37,061 nucleotides of DNA from Treponema sp. (GCA_016293915.1 JAEDCY010000023.1:1-37061), one strand, 5' to 3'; shown: positions 15,956-22,734, counted from the first letter of the stretch. The notes: generated by a model not told the origin, from the letters alone. Translations and numbers: made by a program.

Positions 15956-16037
15956 GGTTCTGTGGTGAAATTGGAATACACGCTAGGTTAAGGTCCTAGT
16001 GCCGAAAGGCTTAAGAGTTCGAGTCTCTTCAGAACTA
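15956..16037 (+). tRNA. tRNA-Leu(AAG)
   Basis: Class II tRNA; acceptor GGTTCTG/CAGAACT, anticodon arm CTAGG-TTAAGGT-CCTAG. The anticodon AAG has A at position 34, which is uncommon in bacteria, where GAG is usual. Confidence 0.8.
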
Positions 16038-16042
16038 AATAC

Positions 16043-16125
16043 GTACAAGTGGCGGAATTGGGATACGCGGTTGCCTCAAAAGCAGCTTTCCTTTGGAAAT
16101 ATGGGTTCAAGTCCCATCTTGTACA
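16043..16125 (+). tRNA. tRNA-Leu(CAA)
   Basis: Class II tRNA; acceptor GTACAAG/CTTGTAC, anticodon arm GTTGC-CTCAAAA-GCAGC, T-loop TTCAAGT. Confidence 0.85.
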
Positions 16126-16129
16126 TCAC

Positions 16130-16203
16130 GGATAAATAGCTTAGTTGGTTAGAGCATCCGGCTCATATCCGGAAGGTCTGTGGTTCGAATCCACATTTAC
16201 CCA
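16130..16203 (+). tRNA. tRNA-Met(CAU)
   Basis: Acceptor GGATAAA/TTTACCC with one A-C mismatch, anticodon arm TCCGG-CTCATAT-CCGGA, T-loop TTCGAAT. CAU could also be a lysidine-modified Ile tRNA. Confidence 0.8.
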
Positions 16204-16240
16204 TTTTCCTGCCGGTAGTTCAGTTGGTAGAATGCGTGAT

Positions 16241-16329
16241 TGCAGGGGGATAATTAATTAGCCCCCTGCAAAACGAATGAGTCATAGGCTTTAAGTGAGC
16301 GGTAGCGAACGGGCCTTGACCATTCGTAT
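16241..16329 (+). repeat. palindromic repeat family 1, copy a (in tRNA-Pro)
   Basis: Hairpin 1 is TGCAGGGGG/CCCCCTGCA; hairpin 2 has an outer CGAATG/CATTCG and an inner GTCATAGGC/GGCCTTGAC; it ends in TAT. The same layout recurs at 26389 and 34397 with compensating stem changes. It is inserted after GAT in all three copies. Confidence 0.75.
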
Positions 16330-16345
16330 TTGGGGTCATGAGGTC

Positions 16346-16427
16346 GCCGCTCGATTAATCTCGCGAGCGGATTAGTAGTAAAGCCTAAAAAATGCAGTGC
16401 ATTTTTTTTAACGGCTTTTCTATGTGA
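16346..16427 (+). repeat. palindromic repeat family 3, copy a (in tRNA-Pro)
   Basis: Contains the hairpin CCGCTCG/CGAGCGG, then AAAGCCTAAAAAATGC with GCATTTTTTTTAACGGCTTT. The second half matches a block inside the Ro60-like gene (33196-33252). Confidence 0.6.
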
Positions 16428-16453
16428 GCAGGTTCGACTCCAGCCCGGCAGAA

Positions 16454-16524
16454 TCTTTCGTAGTGTAACGGTAGCACAGAAGCTTTTGGCGCTTTTAGTT
16501 TTGGTTCGAGTCCAGACGAAAGAA
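16454..16524 (+). tRNA. tRNA-Gln(UUG)
   Basis: Acceptor TCTTTCG/CGAAAGA, D-arm GTGT/GCAC, anticodon arm GAAGC-TTTTGGC-GCTTT, T-loop TTCGAGT. Confidence 0.8.
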
Positions 16525-16538
16525 AAATTATAGAACGT

Positions 16539-16572
16539 CTTTAATGATTTAAATTTTAGACTGTGCTATATT
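16539..16572 (+). promoter_or_regulatory. CTTTAATG-box promoter of Xre module 2
   Basis: CTTTAATG (16539-16546), 20 nt, TATATT (16567-16572). Confidence 0.6.
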
Positions 16573-16642
16573 AAAATCACAAAGCGTTGGAACGACGCAA
16601 AAGTTGGCTTGTGCCGGCTAATTCATACAAGGAGTTTCAGAG

Positions 16643-16804
16643 ATGAAAACTATGAGTAATTACATTTTCAATTGTCTCGAACATAGTAACCATTCTTGGT
16701 CGGAATGTCATTTCTCTGAACATTCGTGGTATGAGAATGAATGCTGGCATGAAAACAGTTCGTCGAACTGTAAGTCAATTTTTGTAAGCGGAGTTTCTGC
16801 GTAA
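16643..16804 (+). CDS. tiny His/Cys/Trp-rich protein of Xre module 2
   Basis: A 53-residue protein, unusually rich in His (5), Cys (4), Trp (3) and Ser, for example NCLEHSNHSWSECHFSEHSW; the spacing could bind a metal. AAGGAG lies about 10 bp before ATG 16643. The composition is unlike its neighbours and no family is recognised. It is followed 46 bp later by an Xre gene, mirroring modules 1 and 3. Confidence 0.55.
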   Translation: MKTMSNYIFNCLEHSNHSWSECHFSEHSWYENECWHENSSSNCKSIFVSGVSA

Positions 16805-16850
16805 CCTTCCTTTATAGGCGTTGAGACTCCGGATTGAAGGAGTAATCAAC

Positions 16851-17138
16851 GTGAAAACAACATATCTTAAACCTGTGCTGGATTTAGAGGCTACAGGTGC
16901 AAAAATCAAAACAATAATGAAACAGAAGGGAGTAACTCCCCGTCGGTTGCAGCTTATCATGGACTTTCCATATATTCAGACTATTTACAACTGGTTTGCG
17001 GGCAAGAACATGCCTACACTCGATAACCTTGTTGTGCTTGCTCAGATTCTTGATGTAACTATGGATGAAATCATCGTAACTAAAATGATTGAAGTAGATA
17101 TTGCTGAAGAAGAGGGAAGGGAAGTGCTTAGTGCGTGA
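16851..17138 (+). CDS. short Xre-type HTH protein, module 2
   Basis: A 95-residue paralogue of the proteins at 15156 and 23056: VLDLEATGAKIKTIMKQKGV, then YIQTIYNWFAGKNMPTLDNL and VTMDEIIVTKMIEVD. The start is a GTG at 16851 with AAGGAG 8 bp upstream; an in-frame ATG at 16821 has no such site. tRNA-Trp begins 8 bp after its stop codon, so the protein gene and the tRNAs may share a transcript. It probably binds DNA as a dimer; its target is unknown. Confidence 0.78.
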   Translation: MKTTYLKPVLDLEATGAKIKTIMKQKGVTPRRLQLIMDFPYIQTIYNWFAGKNMPTLDNLVVLAQILDVTMDEIIVTKMIEVDIAEEEGREVLSA

Positions 17139-17146
17139 ATAATTTA

Positions 17147-17217
17147 GAGTCCGTAGTTCAGTGGTAGAACGGTAGTCTCCAAAACTACTCACGGGAGTTC
17201 GATTCTCTCCGGGCTCG
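17147..17217 (+). tRNA. tRNA-Trp(CCA)
   Basis: Acceptor GAGTCCG/CGGGCTC, anticodon arm GTAGT-CTCCAAA-ACTAC, T-loop TTCGATT. Confidence 0.87.
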
Positions 17218-17219
17218 TA

Positions 17220-17292
17220 GAATCTGTAGCCAAGCTGGATAAGGCAACGGTCTGCAAAACCGTGATCGTGAGTTCGAATCTCATCAGGTTCT
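17220..17292 (+). tRNA. tRNA-Cys(GCA)
   Basis: Acceptor GAATCTG/CAGGTTC with discriminator U73, the Cys identity base; anticodon arm ACGGT-CTGCAAA-ACCGT. Confidence 0.87.
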
Positions 17293-17301
17293 CTTTTTTA
17301 T

Positions 17302-17375
17302 GTGAGCGTTGGCGGAAAGGTGAACGCACTTGATTGTGGATCAAGATTTTACCAGTTCGAGTCTGGTACGCCCAC
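17302..17375 (+). tRNA. tRNA-His(GUG)
   Basis: Encoded G-1 opposite C73, acceptor TGAGCGT/ACGCCCA with one mismatch, D-stem GCG/CGC, anticodon arm CTTGA-TTGTGGA-TCAAG. Confidence 0.82.
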
Positions 17376-17383
17376 CTATTTTA

Positions 17384-17470
17384 GGAGTAATGGCAGAGTG
17401 GTCGATTGCGGCAGCTTGCTAAGCTGTTATAGCAGTAATGCTATCAAAAGTTCGAATCTTTTTTACTCCG
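17384..17470 (+). tRNA. tRNA-Ser(GCU)
   Basis: Class II tRNA; acceptor GGAGTAA/TTACTCC, anticodon loop TTGCTAA, variable arm TAGCA/TGCTA, discriminator G. Confidence 0.85.
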
Positions 17471-17476
17471 ATATTT

Positions 17477-17548
17477 GGTCGGTTCGTCTAACGGTGAGGA
17501 CAGCTGGTTTTCAACCAGCAAATGAGAGTTCGACTCTCTCACCGACCT
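17477..17548 (+). tRNA. tRNA-Glu(UUC)
   Basis: Acceptor GGTCGGT/ACCGACC, anticodon arm GCTGG-TTTTCAA-CCAGC, T-loop TTCGACT. Discriminator is U, unusual for Glu. Confidence 0.83.
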
Positions 17549-17553
17549 TTTCT

Positions 17554-17723
17554 GGAAGTTTAGCCTAATTGGTAGGGAGCGACGGCTGCAAGCCGACAAA
17601 ATGCTCCAGTGGAGCATTTTGAGCGAGTCTCCGAGCAGCTATGCTGCGAAGGCGGAAAGGCACCAGTCCTGAAAACTGGCGGTAGATTGTATCTCCATGC
17701 AGGTTCGAGTCCTGTAGCTTCCG
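17554..17723 (+). tRNA. tRNA-Ser(UGA) with a palindromic insertion in the D-loop
   Basis: Acceptor GGAAGTT/AGCTTCC, D-stem GCC/GGC, anticodon arm CCAGT-CCTGAAA-ACTGG, a class II variable arm and T-loop TTCGAGT are all present. About 80 nt of extra sequence (17577-17652 plus flanks) sits in the D-loop. The insert carries a Cys-like hairpin (CGGCTGCAAGCCG), which makes the gene look like a Cys/Ser hybrid, but the D-stem closes across the insert. Confidence 0.75.
17577..17652 (+). repeat. palindromic repeat family 2, copy a (in tRNA-Ser)
   Basis: Three hairpins in a row: CGGCT/AGCCG, AAAATGCTCC/GGAGCATTTT and AGCAG/CTGCG; begins GAGCG and ends GAAGG. It aligns end to end with the copy at 34735, with compensating changes in hairpins 1 and 2. 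Confidence 0.8.
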
Positions 17724-17728
17724 TCATT

Positions 17729-17800
17729 GGGGAATTAGCACAATGGTTAGTGCAGCGGACTGTTAATCCGCCTATACAAGTTCGATTCTTGTATTCCCCG
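17729..17800 (+). tRNA. tRNA-Asn(GUU)
   Basis: Acceptor GGGGAAT/ATTCCCC, anticodon arm GCGGA-CTGTTAA-TCCGC, T-loop TTCGATT. Last gene of the array. Confidence 0.88.
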
Positions 17801-18025
17801 CTAGTATTCAACTTTCAAAGATTCTACTCCATAGGTTTCTTTGAATTCTTTTTCATCAGCAGGTGAACGGATGAGCATTACTTCGGTGAAGTGGCCGTCT
17901 GTTTTGTTTTTAAAGCCTGCGACTTTTTCTCCGGTGCAGATTGAAGAGCGGATTACGGCATACTGAGTTTCGGGATCGAATTGTACGGCTGGTTCGCTGG
18001 CTTTCTTGCGGCCGAAGAGTTTCAT
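17801..18025 (-). CDS. small conserved hypothetical protein
   Basis: A 74-residue protein: a basic start (MKLFGRKKASEP), then FDPETQYAVIRSSICTGEKV, AGFKNKTDGHFTEVMLIRS and a charged end. I recall proteins with this FDPETQ...ICTGE...EVMLIR pattern as widespread small proteins of unknown function in Firmicutes and spirochaetes. GAGGTCC precedes the ATG. Transcribed leftward, convergent with the tRNA array. Confidence 0.75.
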   Translation of the reverse strand: MKLFGRKKASEPAVQFDPETQYAVIRSSICTGEKVAGFKNKTDGHFTEVMLIRSPADEKEFKETYGVESLKVEY

Positions 18026-18224
18026 TTTGGACCTCGTTTATATTTCAAAATTATCAAAATGATTGCTATGTGATGTATTTTATCATGAAACTAGATTTAT
18101 TTCAGTGTTTTGAACGGAAATCTCTGCTATACAGGTAAGGGTATTATAGCGGAAATTGGGGAGCGTGTCAGTTGAACACAACATTAAAAAGATTTTACCT
18201 GCAAAGAAAGTGTATGAAAAAAAT

Positions 18225-18253
18225 TTGATTAAAATGAAAAAATCAATTATACT
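18225..18253 (+). promoter_or_regulatory. promoter of the first AbiE system
   Basis: TTGATT (18225-18230), 17-nt spacer, TATACT (18248-18253). The -10 overlaps the left arm of the operator palindrome, which predicts autorepression. Confidence 0.65.
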
Positions 18254-18293
18254 ACATATTGGCAAAAACATGAAATATTGCCAATGTGTAGTA
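18250..18293. promoter_or_regulatory. palindromic operator before the AbiE system
   Basis: Arms TACTACATATTGGCAA (18250-18265) and TTGCCAATGTGTAGTA (18278-18293) pair with a single mismatch. The site covers the -10 and ends 4 bp before the first gene. The same core is found after the second gene at 20055-20103. Confidence 0.7.
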
Positions 18294-18297
18294 GTGT

Positions 18298-19011
18298 ATG
18301 TGGGAAACAAAACTTTTATCTGCAGTTCCGGAATCTCAAGTATTTACAAGGCAAGCTCTTTATAATCTTTTTAAAGAGAGCAAGAAAGATTTGTCTTATA
18401 ATTCTGTTGGATGGATCATAGATGAAGGTCTGAAGGCAAATATGCTTTTTAAGGTAGGTGCAGATTCCTATTCCAGAAATAAGGAAAATCGTAGTACGTA
18501 TATGCCTCGTTATTCCGATTTTTCCAGAGAACTGTTTTCAAAACTAGAAGTGCGCTTCCCTGAACTAGAATACACTGTCTTTGAAACTCTCTTGTTGAAT
18601 GAGTTCGTAAATCATATGTATGCACAGAATGTTGTAGTCTTGCAGGTAGAAAAGGAATTGTGTCAGTTCATTTTTGATTTTTTAAATGACTTATTTCCAG
18701 GTAAAATTCTCTTTAATCCTTCTTCTGAAGATTTAGGAAGATATAAATCAGATAATTGTATTGTACTTGAAAATAGAATCAGCGAAGCTCCTTTTGAAAA
18801 AGAACATCCGCATTATATAACATTGGAAAAATTACTAGTTGATTGTGTTTCAGATAAAGCAATAAAAGAACTGATTCCAAGTAGTGAAATTAACAATATT
18901 TTTGAAAACGCAAAGTTACTATATAAAAGTGACCTTACAAAAATAAGAAGATATGCAAAGCGTCGTAACGCCTGGACTAAGATGGAAGCTTTGATAGGGC
19001 AGGGGAATTAA
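18298..19011 (+). CDS. AbiEi-like antitoxin/regulator (DUF6577 type)
   Basis: A 237-residue protein. The N-terminal region has winged-helix character (VFTRQALYNLFKESKKDLSY, about residues 15-34, then VGWIIDEGLKANMLFKVGAD). A longer C-terminal part has HYITLEKLLVDCVSDKA (about residues 170-186), which is typical of AbiEi-like proteins. It probably represses its own operon through the palindrome at 18250-18293 and neutralises the AbiEii partner. The ATG at 18298 is within the expected mRNA but has almost no leader and no ribosome binding site. It ends 3 bp before the toxin gene. Confidence 0.75.
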   Translation: MWETKLLSAVPESQVFTRQALYNLFKESKKDLSYNSVGWIIDEGLKANMLFKVGADSYSRNKENRSTYMPRYSDFSRELFSKLEVRFPELEYTVFETLLLNEFVNHMYAQNVVVLQVEKELCQFIFDFLNDLFPGKILFNPSSEDLGRYKSDNCIVLENRISEAPFEKEHPHYITLEKLLVDCVSDKAIKELIPSSEINNIFENAKLLYKSDLTKIRRYAKRRNAWTKMEALIGQGN

Positions 19012-19014
19012 GAA

Positions 19015-20055
19015 ATGATTTGTAAAGACAATTTTTCATTAGAACATATTAAAGCGTTGGAAAAAGAAACAGGTTCTCAATTGGCTATTATTGAAAGAAC
19101 CATGTTTGCTTTCGGCTTACTTGAAGCTATTAGTCAGACAGGCCTTCAGTTCATATTTAAGGGCGGTAGCTGTCTTATGCTTCTATTGAATGAACCTAAA
19201 CGATTTTCAACAGATATTGATATTATAGTTCCGCCAGGAACTGATATAAATGATTACATCAACAAGGCAGGTCATATTTTTCCGTTCTTTCATCAGGAAG
19301 AACAATTAAGGCATAAACAAAATAATATAGAAAAAAGACATTTTAAGTTTTTATATATCTCTCCAATAACTGATAGTCCAGTAACCGTTCTTCTTGATGT
19401 CCTATTTGAAGAGAATCACTATTCTTCTACTACAAATAAGAATCTTGGAAACAAGCTTCTGCTTACAGAGGGTAGCAATGTTGAAGTAACAATACCAGGC
19501 ATCAATTGTATTCTCGGTGATAAACTGACTGCTTTTGCTCCACATACAACGGGTATTAAAATTGATGCTGAGAAAGAGCTTGAAATTATAAAACAGATGT
19601 TTGACTGTGCAACTTTGCTTAGAGAGATAACTGATTTTGAAGAAGTAAAATCAACCTATAATGAGATTGTAAAAATCGAATTAGCTTATCGTGATTTGCA
19701 TATCAGTTCTGAAGAAGTTCTACTAGATACTATAAGATCTGCTGCGGTAATCGTTGGACAAGGCTCCTTAATAAAATCAGAAGATTTTAAGGTGTATTCT
19801 AAAGGAATTAATGGCATAACATCTCATCTTGTGAGTAAGAAATATGGAATGACAATGGCAGGATTTGATGCTGCACAGGTTATGTATCTGGCAGCAAATG
19901 TCCTGAATGATTCTAAAGATTTTAAGCTTATAGAGAATATTCAGAAATACAATACAGAGCGTATCCAGAATAAAGATTTTTCTTCATTGAATCCTCTTCG
20001 TAAAATCAGTTTGGAATCATACGCATATCTTTGTGAATGTGTAAATAAAATATAA
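19015..20055 (+). CDS. AbiEii-type nucleotidyltransferase toxin
   Basis: A 346-residue protein with the DNA-polymerase-beta-type motif FKGGSCLMLLLNEPKRFSTD (about residues 48-67) leading to the catalytic DIDII, and LGDKLTAFAPHTTG near 170. Members of this family (AbiEii, MenT) transfer nucleotides and some modify tRNA 3' ends, blocking translation. It pairs with the upstream AbiEi-like gene as a type IV-style toxin-antitoxin system. Its stop codon touches a perfect 20-bp inverted repeat. The location beside a tRNA array is notable given the possible tRNA target. Confidence 0.85.
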   Translation: MICKDNFSLEHIKALEKETGSQLAIIERTMFAFGLLEAISQTGLQFIFKGGSCLMLLLNEPKRFSTDIDIIVPPGTDINDYINKAGHIFPFFHQEEQLRHKQNNIEKRHFKFLYISPITDSPVTVLLDVLFEENHYSSTTNKNLGNKLLLTEGSNVEVTIPGINCILGDKLTAFAPHTTGIKIDAEKELEIIKQMFDCATLLREITDFEEVKSTYNEIVKIELAYRDLHISSEEVLLDTIRSAAVIVGQGSLIKSEDFKVYSKGINGITSHLVSKKYGMTMAGFDAAQVMYLAANVLNDSKDFKLIENIQKYNTERIQNKDFSSLNPLRKISLESYAYLCECVNKI

Positions 20056-20103
20056 GTACTACATATTGGCAAAAATATTGCAATTTTGCCAATATGTAGT
20101 ACT
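20055..20103. repeat. perfect 20-bp inverted repeat closing the AbiE cassette
   Basis: Arms 20055-20074 and 20084-20103 are perfectly complementary with a 9-nt loop; the arm contains TACTACATATTGGCAA, identical to the upstream operator arm. It could be a terminator, a second operator or a cassette end. Confidence 0.8.
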
Positions 20104-20145
20104 CTTGAATTAAACGATAACTTTACGTTCAAAAGCCTCAGAATA

Positions 20146-20154
20146 TGTTATAAT
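20146..20154 (+). promoter_or_regulatory. extended -10 promoter in the 20.1 kb gap
   Basis: TGTTATAAT gives TG-N-TATAAT; no clear -35 element. It faces rightward into a stretch without a believable gene that ends in a terminator at 20434-20504. Confidence 0.45.
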
Positions 20155-20160
20155 AAGGAT

Positions 20161-20504
20161 TTGTTACAGAAAAAAATATTCCTGTTTTAAAAGAAAGTGG
20201 GCTTGCCATTTCTGACAAGCCTTCGGCTGCGGAGAGGATACAACAAGGCATCCCCCTCGACATCTATAAATTTAAGCGATAATAGAAAAATAGTCAATTC
20301 TTTTATTATTACCCCCTTCAAATGGTATGTTTATAAGAGAAGTCGGACAAAATCGCTTACGAATTAGTTATACGCCAAAGATTTATGATTCCCTATTTAC
20401 ATTTTGTAATATTGAATTAAACTTTAGGCATAAAGCCAGATTTGTGAGCGACCTCTGCAATATCCGCTTTGATAGAAGTAAGTCGCTTCAGCTGGCTTTT
20501 TTTT
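20161..20504 (+). ncRNA. candidate long structured RNA, function unknown
   Basis: This 344-nt stretch lies between an extended -10 promoter and a rightward terminator and has no credible coding frame. Inside are hairpins GGCTTG/CAAGCC (near 20199-20220) and GGAT/ATCC (near 20237-20253). I compared it by eye with tmRNA, RNase P RNA, 6S RNA and SRP RNA and cannot assign it. Confidence 0.3.
20434..20504 (+). terminator. two-tier terminator hairpin
   Basis: AGCCAG/CTGGCT (20434-20439, 20492-20497) outside AGCGAC/GTCGCT (20447-20452, 20482-20487), followed by eight T on the rightward strand. It therefore ends a rightward transcript, not the leftward kptA. Confidence 0.65.
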
Positions 20505-20517
20505 ATTATGAAACAAA

Positions 20518-21063
20518 TTATGGAAGATTTTTGATATACCTAACCGGTAGTTCATCACACAGCCAGACTTTATCATTTCCAATGTAGAATTTTATTCCAC
20601 TACGAAAAGCAGCTTGCGCGTCAATCTCGAGAATAACAGGATCCTCATCCCGACGCATGCCTACAGAGATAGCGGTTTCTACATCAGTTGAAAGATGTAC
20701 ATACTGGCGTCCCATTGGAAGAAGGCCTTTTTCCTTTACTGACTCTACGAATCTTTTTGCTGTTCCATGATACAAAACTGCAGGTGGTTCGGCTTTTTCT
20801 TTCTGAATCCTCATTGCAAATGAATGCCCATATAAAGCCCTAATCTTATCTCCCACAATTTCATAACGTTGTTTTTCTGAGTTTGCGATAATATATTCCA
20901 GATCACTAAGACCAACAGTTCCACCAAAATGATTATGAGCATTAAGACCAGAAAGTAGTTGTTCTATTTGAACAAATCCCTGGCAATCCATTTTGAGACT
21001 AAATTCCTCTGGTGCATGCCGTAGTACATGGCTGATTTTTTTACTTAGTTTCAGATAGTTCAT
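20518..21063 (-). CDS. kptA: KptA/Tpt1 RNA 2'-phosphotransferase
   Basis: A 181-residue protein. The N-terminal winged-helix domain has LSKKISHVLRHAPEEFSLKM (about residues 6-25). The C-terminal ADP-ribosyltransferase fold has LYHGTAKRFVESVKEKGLLP near 96 and GRQYVHLSTDVETAISVGMR (about 117-136). The enzyme moves an internal RNA 2'-phosphate to NAD+, the last step of plant/fungal-type tRNA ligation. The conserved basic residues and the HGT and HLS motifs are present. It lies 18 bp downstream of a broken phosphatase gene on the same strand, so both come from one leftward operon. The ribosome binding site is weak. Confidence 0.93.
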   Translation of the reverse strand: MNYLKLSKKISHVLRHAPEEFSLKMDCQGFVQIEQLLSGLNAHNHFGGTVGLSDLEYIIANSEKQRYEIVGDKIRALYGHSFAMRIQKEKAEPPAVLYHGTAKRFVESVKEKGLLPMGRQYVHLSTDVETAISVGMRRDEDPVILEIDAQAAFRSGIKFYIGNDKVWLCDELPVRYIKNLP

Positions 21064-21081
21064 AATATGTTTAATCCTATA

Positions 21082-22025
21082 TTACTCTTCAAAAAACATC
21101 TTGTAATATCTTTCAGCAAGTTTATCACCATAAGCAGCCCTGAGCTTTTCCATTACAAATTCTTTTTTATAATCCATGTGACTAAATTGCTGACTCTTAA
21201 TGTCATTAATGCATTTCATCGTTTTCTTGTAAAACTTATTAAAATCCAAAAGAAGCATTTTATCAGCCGGAAGCTGCTTCGTATCAATCGTTCCAAAGAT
21301 TTGATGATATTTTGAATCAGTTGCAATCACAGTATTTTTCTGGTCATACGATAAATCCTTATCACAAAGAACAATAAAATCTCCAAGACAATATTCTGTA
21401 TGGCCAACAACCTGAACCGGATATGCTGCATCTTTAATCAAAGCTTCCGGTCTGATCCAGAGTGGACCTTGAGTAATTTCATTGCCAGAGGAACTGAAAA
21501 ATCCATACCAATCCAAAAGTTCTTCGAAAGCATAATTAAAAGCTTCATCATGAGGATTGAAAGAAAGTTTGTGCCATTCTTCATTCAGATAATCAATAGA
21601 CCAGAGTTTTTCAGCATCCCATAAAACTTTATACACCGATTTAATCCAGGTTCGTGAAAATCCGGCATGAGAGAAAACGATACCATCACATTCAAATGCT
21701 ATATCAAGTATGTCATGATTTTCTGTAAGCAGATTTCTGATTTCTTCAATCTTGTCTATCTGATGACCTGAAACTCCTGAACCATTTTTTGTTTTACTGA
21801 GATAACTCCAGTCATGATTTCCCAGGAGAGCTTTCTGTGAGTTTTATCATCCCGAATAAAAGAGCAGATTGACTTAAAGTTGTTTCCCTGATCTGGCCAC
21901 TGATTTTCCCATGAATCAAAATAATCCCCCATGAAAACAATGAAGTCATAAGAGTCGGTCGGCATGTCTTTTACAGATTCCCATTCATGAGAACCATGAA
22001 CATCTGGAACAACTAGAACCTTCAT
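21082..22025 (-). pseudogene. PPP-family metallophosphoesterase, frameshifted
   Basis: Two overlapping frames together make one phosphatase of about 313 residues. The first (from ATG 22025, AAGGAG upstream) carries VVPDVHGSHEW and MGDYFDSW. The second frame carries KALLGNHDW, FSHAGFS, LLDWYGFF and VVGHTEY. The switch lies near 21835-21845, at CACAGAAAGCTCTCC on the coding strand, where one base appears to be missing. All metal-binding motifs survive, so the loss is recent or an artefact. No classical slippery heptamer is present. It probably acted with KptA in RNA end healing. Confidence 0.8.
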
Positions 22026-22103
22026 TAAAGAGAAACTCCTTAACAACTATTCTAGCACAAAGAAAATGATTTGAAATTAAAGTATCAGTTTAAAAAATCA
22101 CTT

Positions 22104-22508
22104 CTAACTTAATTCATAAATCAACTCGTCTATCATATTTTGATTAAAGATTTTATTTTGTATACAGAAACGATAGATTACGTCAGTTGTGTTTGTAGGA
22201 GAAAGTGCAAAACCTGCTCTAGATAGCAAATCCTCTGCCTCAGTTATGTTTAAGTGTAAAGCAATCAATAGTGGAAGAATTGTCTGCTTTTGTGGATGAT
22301 AAGATGAATCTGATCTGATTTTGGAAAATAATCGACGATCGATATTTGCTGATTTGTAAATTTCTGTTTCAGAAAAGCCTTTTGTCCAAATCAATTGCAT
22401 TAATCGTTCTTGGAATGTTTCCTGATGTTCATTTAGATTTTGTTTAAGAGATGGAAATTGTTCAAGAAGTTTCTTGCGATAAGTAAATGTAATATTTGTG
22501 AATACCAA
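22104..22508 (-). CDS. HTH-domain protein
   Basis: A 134-residue protein. The C-terminal part reads IYKSANIDRRLFSKIRSDSS, then YHPQKQTILPLLIALHLNIT and EAEDLLSRAGFALS. This is a well-known Xre-like module found alone or fused to signalling domains; its role is unclear. The best start is a TTG at 22508 next to AAGGAG, but the spacing is tight and the true start may differ. tRNA-Met lies just upstream on the same strand and could be co-transcribed. Confidence 0.65.
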   Translation of the reverse strand: MVFTNITFTYRKKLLEQFPSLKQNLNEHQETFQERLMQLIWTKGFSETEIYKSANIDRRLFSKIRSDSSYHPQKQTILPLLIALHLNITEAEDLLSRAGFALSPTNTTDVIYRFCIQNKIFNQNMIDELIYELS

Positions 22509-22553
22509 ATCTCCTTATAACTGGAATGTATCAAAGATAATAATAATTGTCTA

Positions 22554-22627
22554 TCTCGGGAGGGGGACTCGAACCCCCGACCTCGAGCTTATGAGGCTCG
22601 CGAACTACCAGCTGTTGCTATCCCGAA
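22554..22627 (-). tRNA. tRNA-Met(CAU)
   Basis: Leftward. Acceptor TTCGGGA/TCCCGAG, anticodon arm CGAGC-CTCATAA-GCTCG, T-arm GGGGG-TTCGAGT-CCCCC. The acceptor closes with a U-G pair; I cannot say whether it is initiator or elongator. Confidence 0.82.
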
Positions 22628-22700
22628 AAGTTATGTTTAGAATATATCGGATAAATTAAAGTTTGTGGTCGCCGCGGTGGGGACATTTTTTAAACTACAA

Positions 22701-22734
22701 CTTTAATGCTTTAAATTGATTTCTGTGATAGTAT
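22701..22734 (+). promoter_or_regulatory. CTTTAATG-box promoter of Xre module 3
   Basis: CTTTAATG (22701-22708), 20 nt, TAGTAT (22729-22734). The leader contains CGCGTCTTGTTGG (22757-22769), echoing the 3' end of the small RNA at 32424. Confidence 0.55.

Larger units (their letters stand above)
16209..16452 (+). tRNA. tRNA-Pro(UGG) split by two palindromic insertions
   Basis: The ends pair as CTGCCGG/CCGGCAG and the D-arm and T-loop (TTCGACT) are intact. A first insertion (16241-16329) sits in the anticodon loop. Removing it restores CGTGA-TTTGGGG-TCATG, a perfect Pro UGG arm, in keeping with the C1-G72 pair typical of tRNA-Pro. A second insertion (16346-16427) sits between the variable loop and the T-stem. 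The gene is 244 bp instead of about 77. It is either dead or needs unusual processing. Confidence 0.75.

Noticed and set aside
16241..16427. Self-splicing intron in tRNA-Pro
   Set aside because: Too short, made of simple hairpins shared with protein genes, and without group I or II core elements.
16209..16452. tmRNA or tRNA-Cys
   Set aside because: The apparent GCA anticodon belongs to the inserted repeat (GATTGCA is also at its border in rlaP). The ends lack the tmRNA G-U acceptor pair and no tag reading frame is seen. Removing the insert gives tRNA-Pro.
17554..17723. tRNA-Sec or tRNA-Cys
   Set aside because: UGA is a Ser anticodon here; the class II variable arm and a D-stem closing across a repeat explain the length.
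17302..17866. Reading frames across the second tRNA block
   Set aside because: They coincide with tRNA genes on the same or the opposite strand and have no start signals.
20327..20587. 86-residue rightward frame
   Set aside because: It runs through a terminator and into antisense kptA, and has no ribosome binding site.
21830..21850. Programmed -1 frameshift in the phosphatase
   Set aside because: No X-XXY-YYZ slippery heptamer or strong downstream structure at the switch point; mutation or error is simpler.
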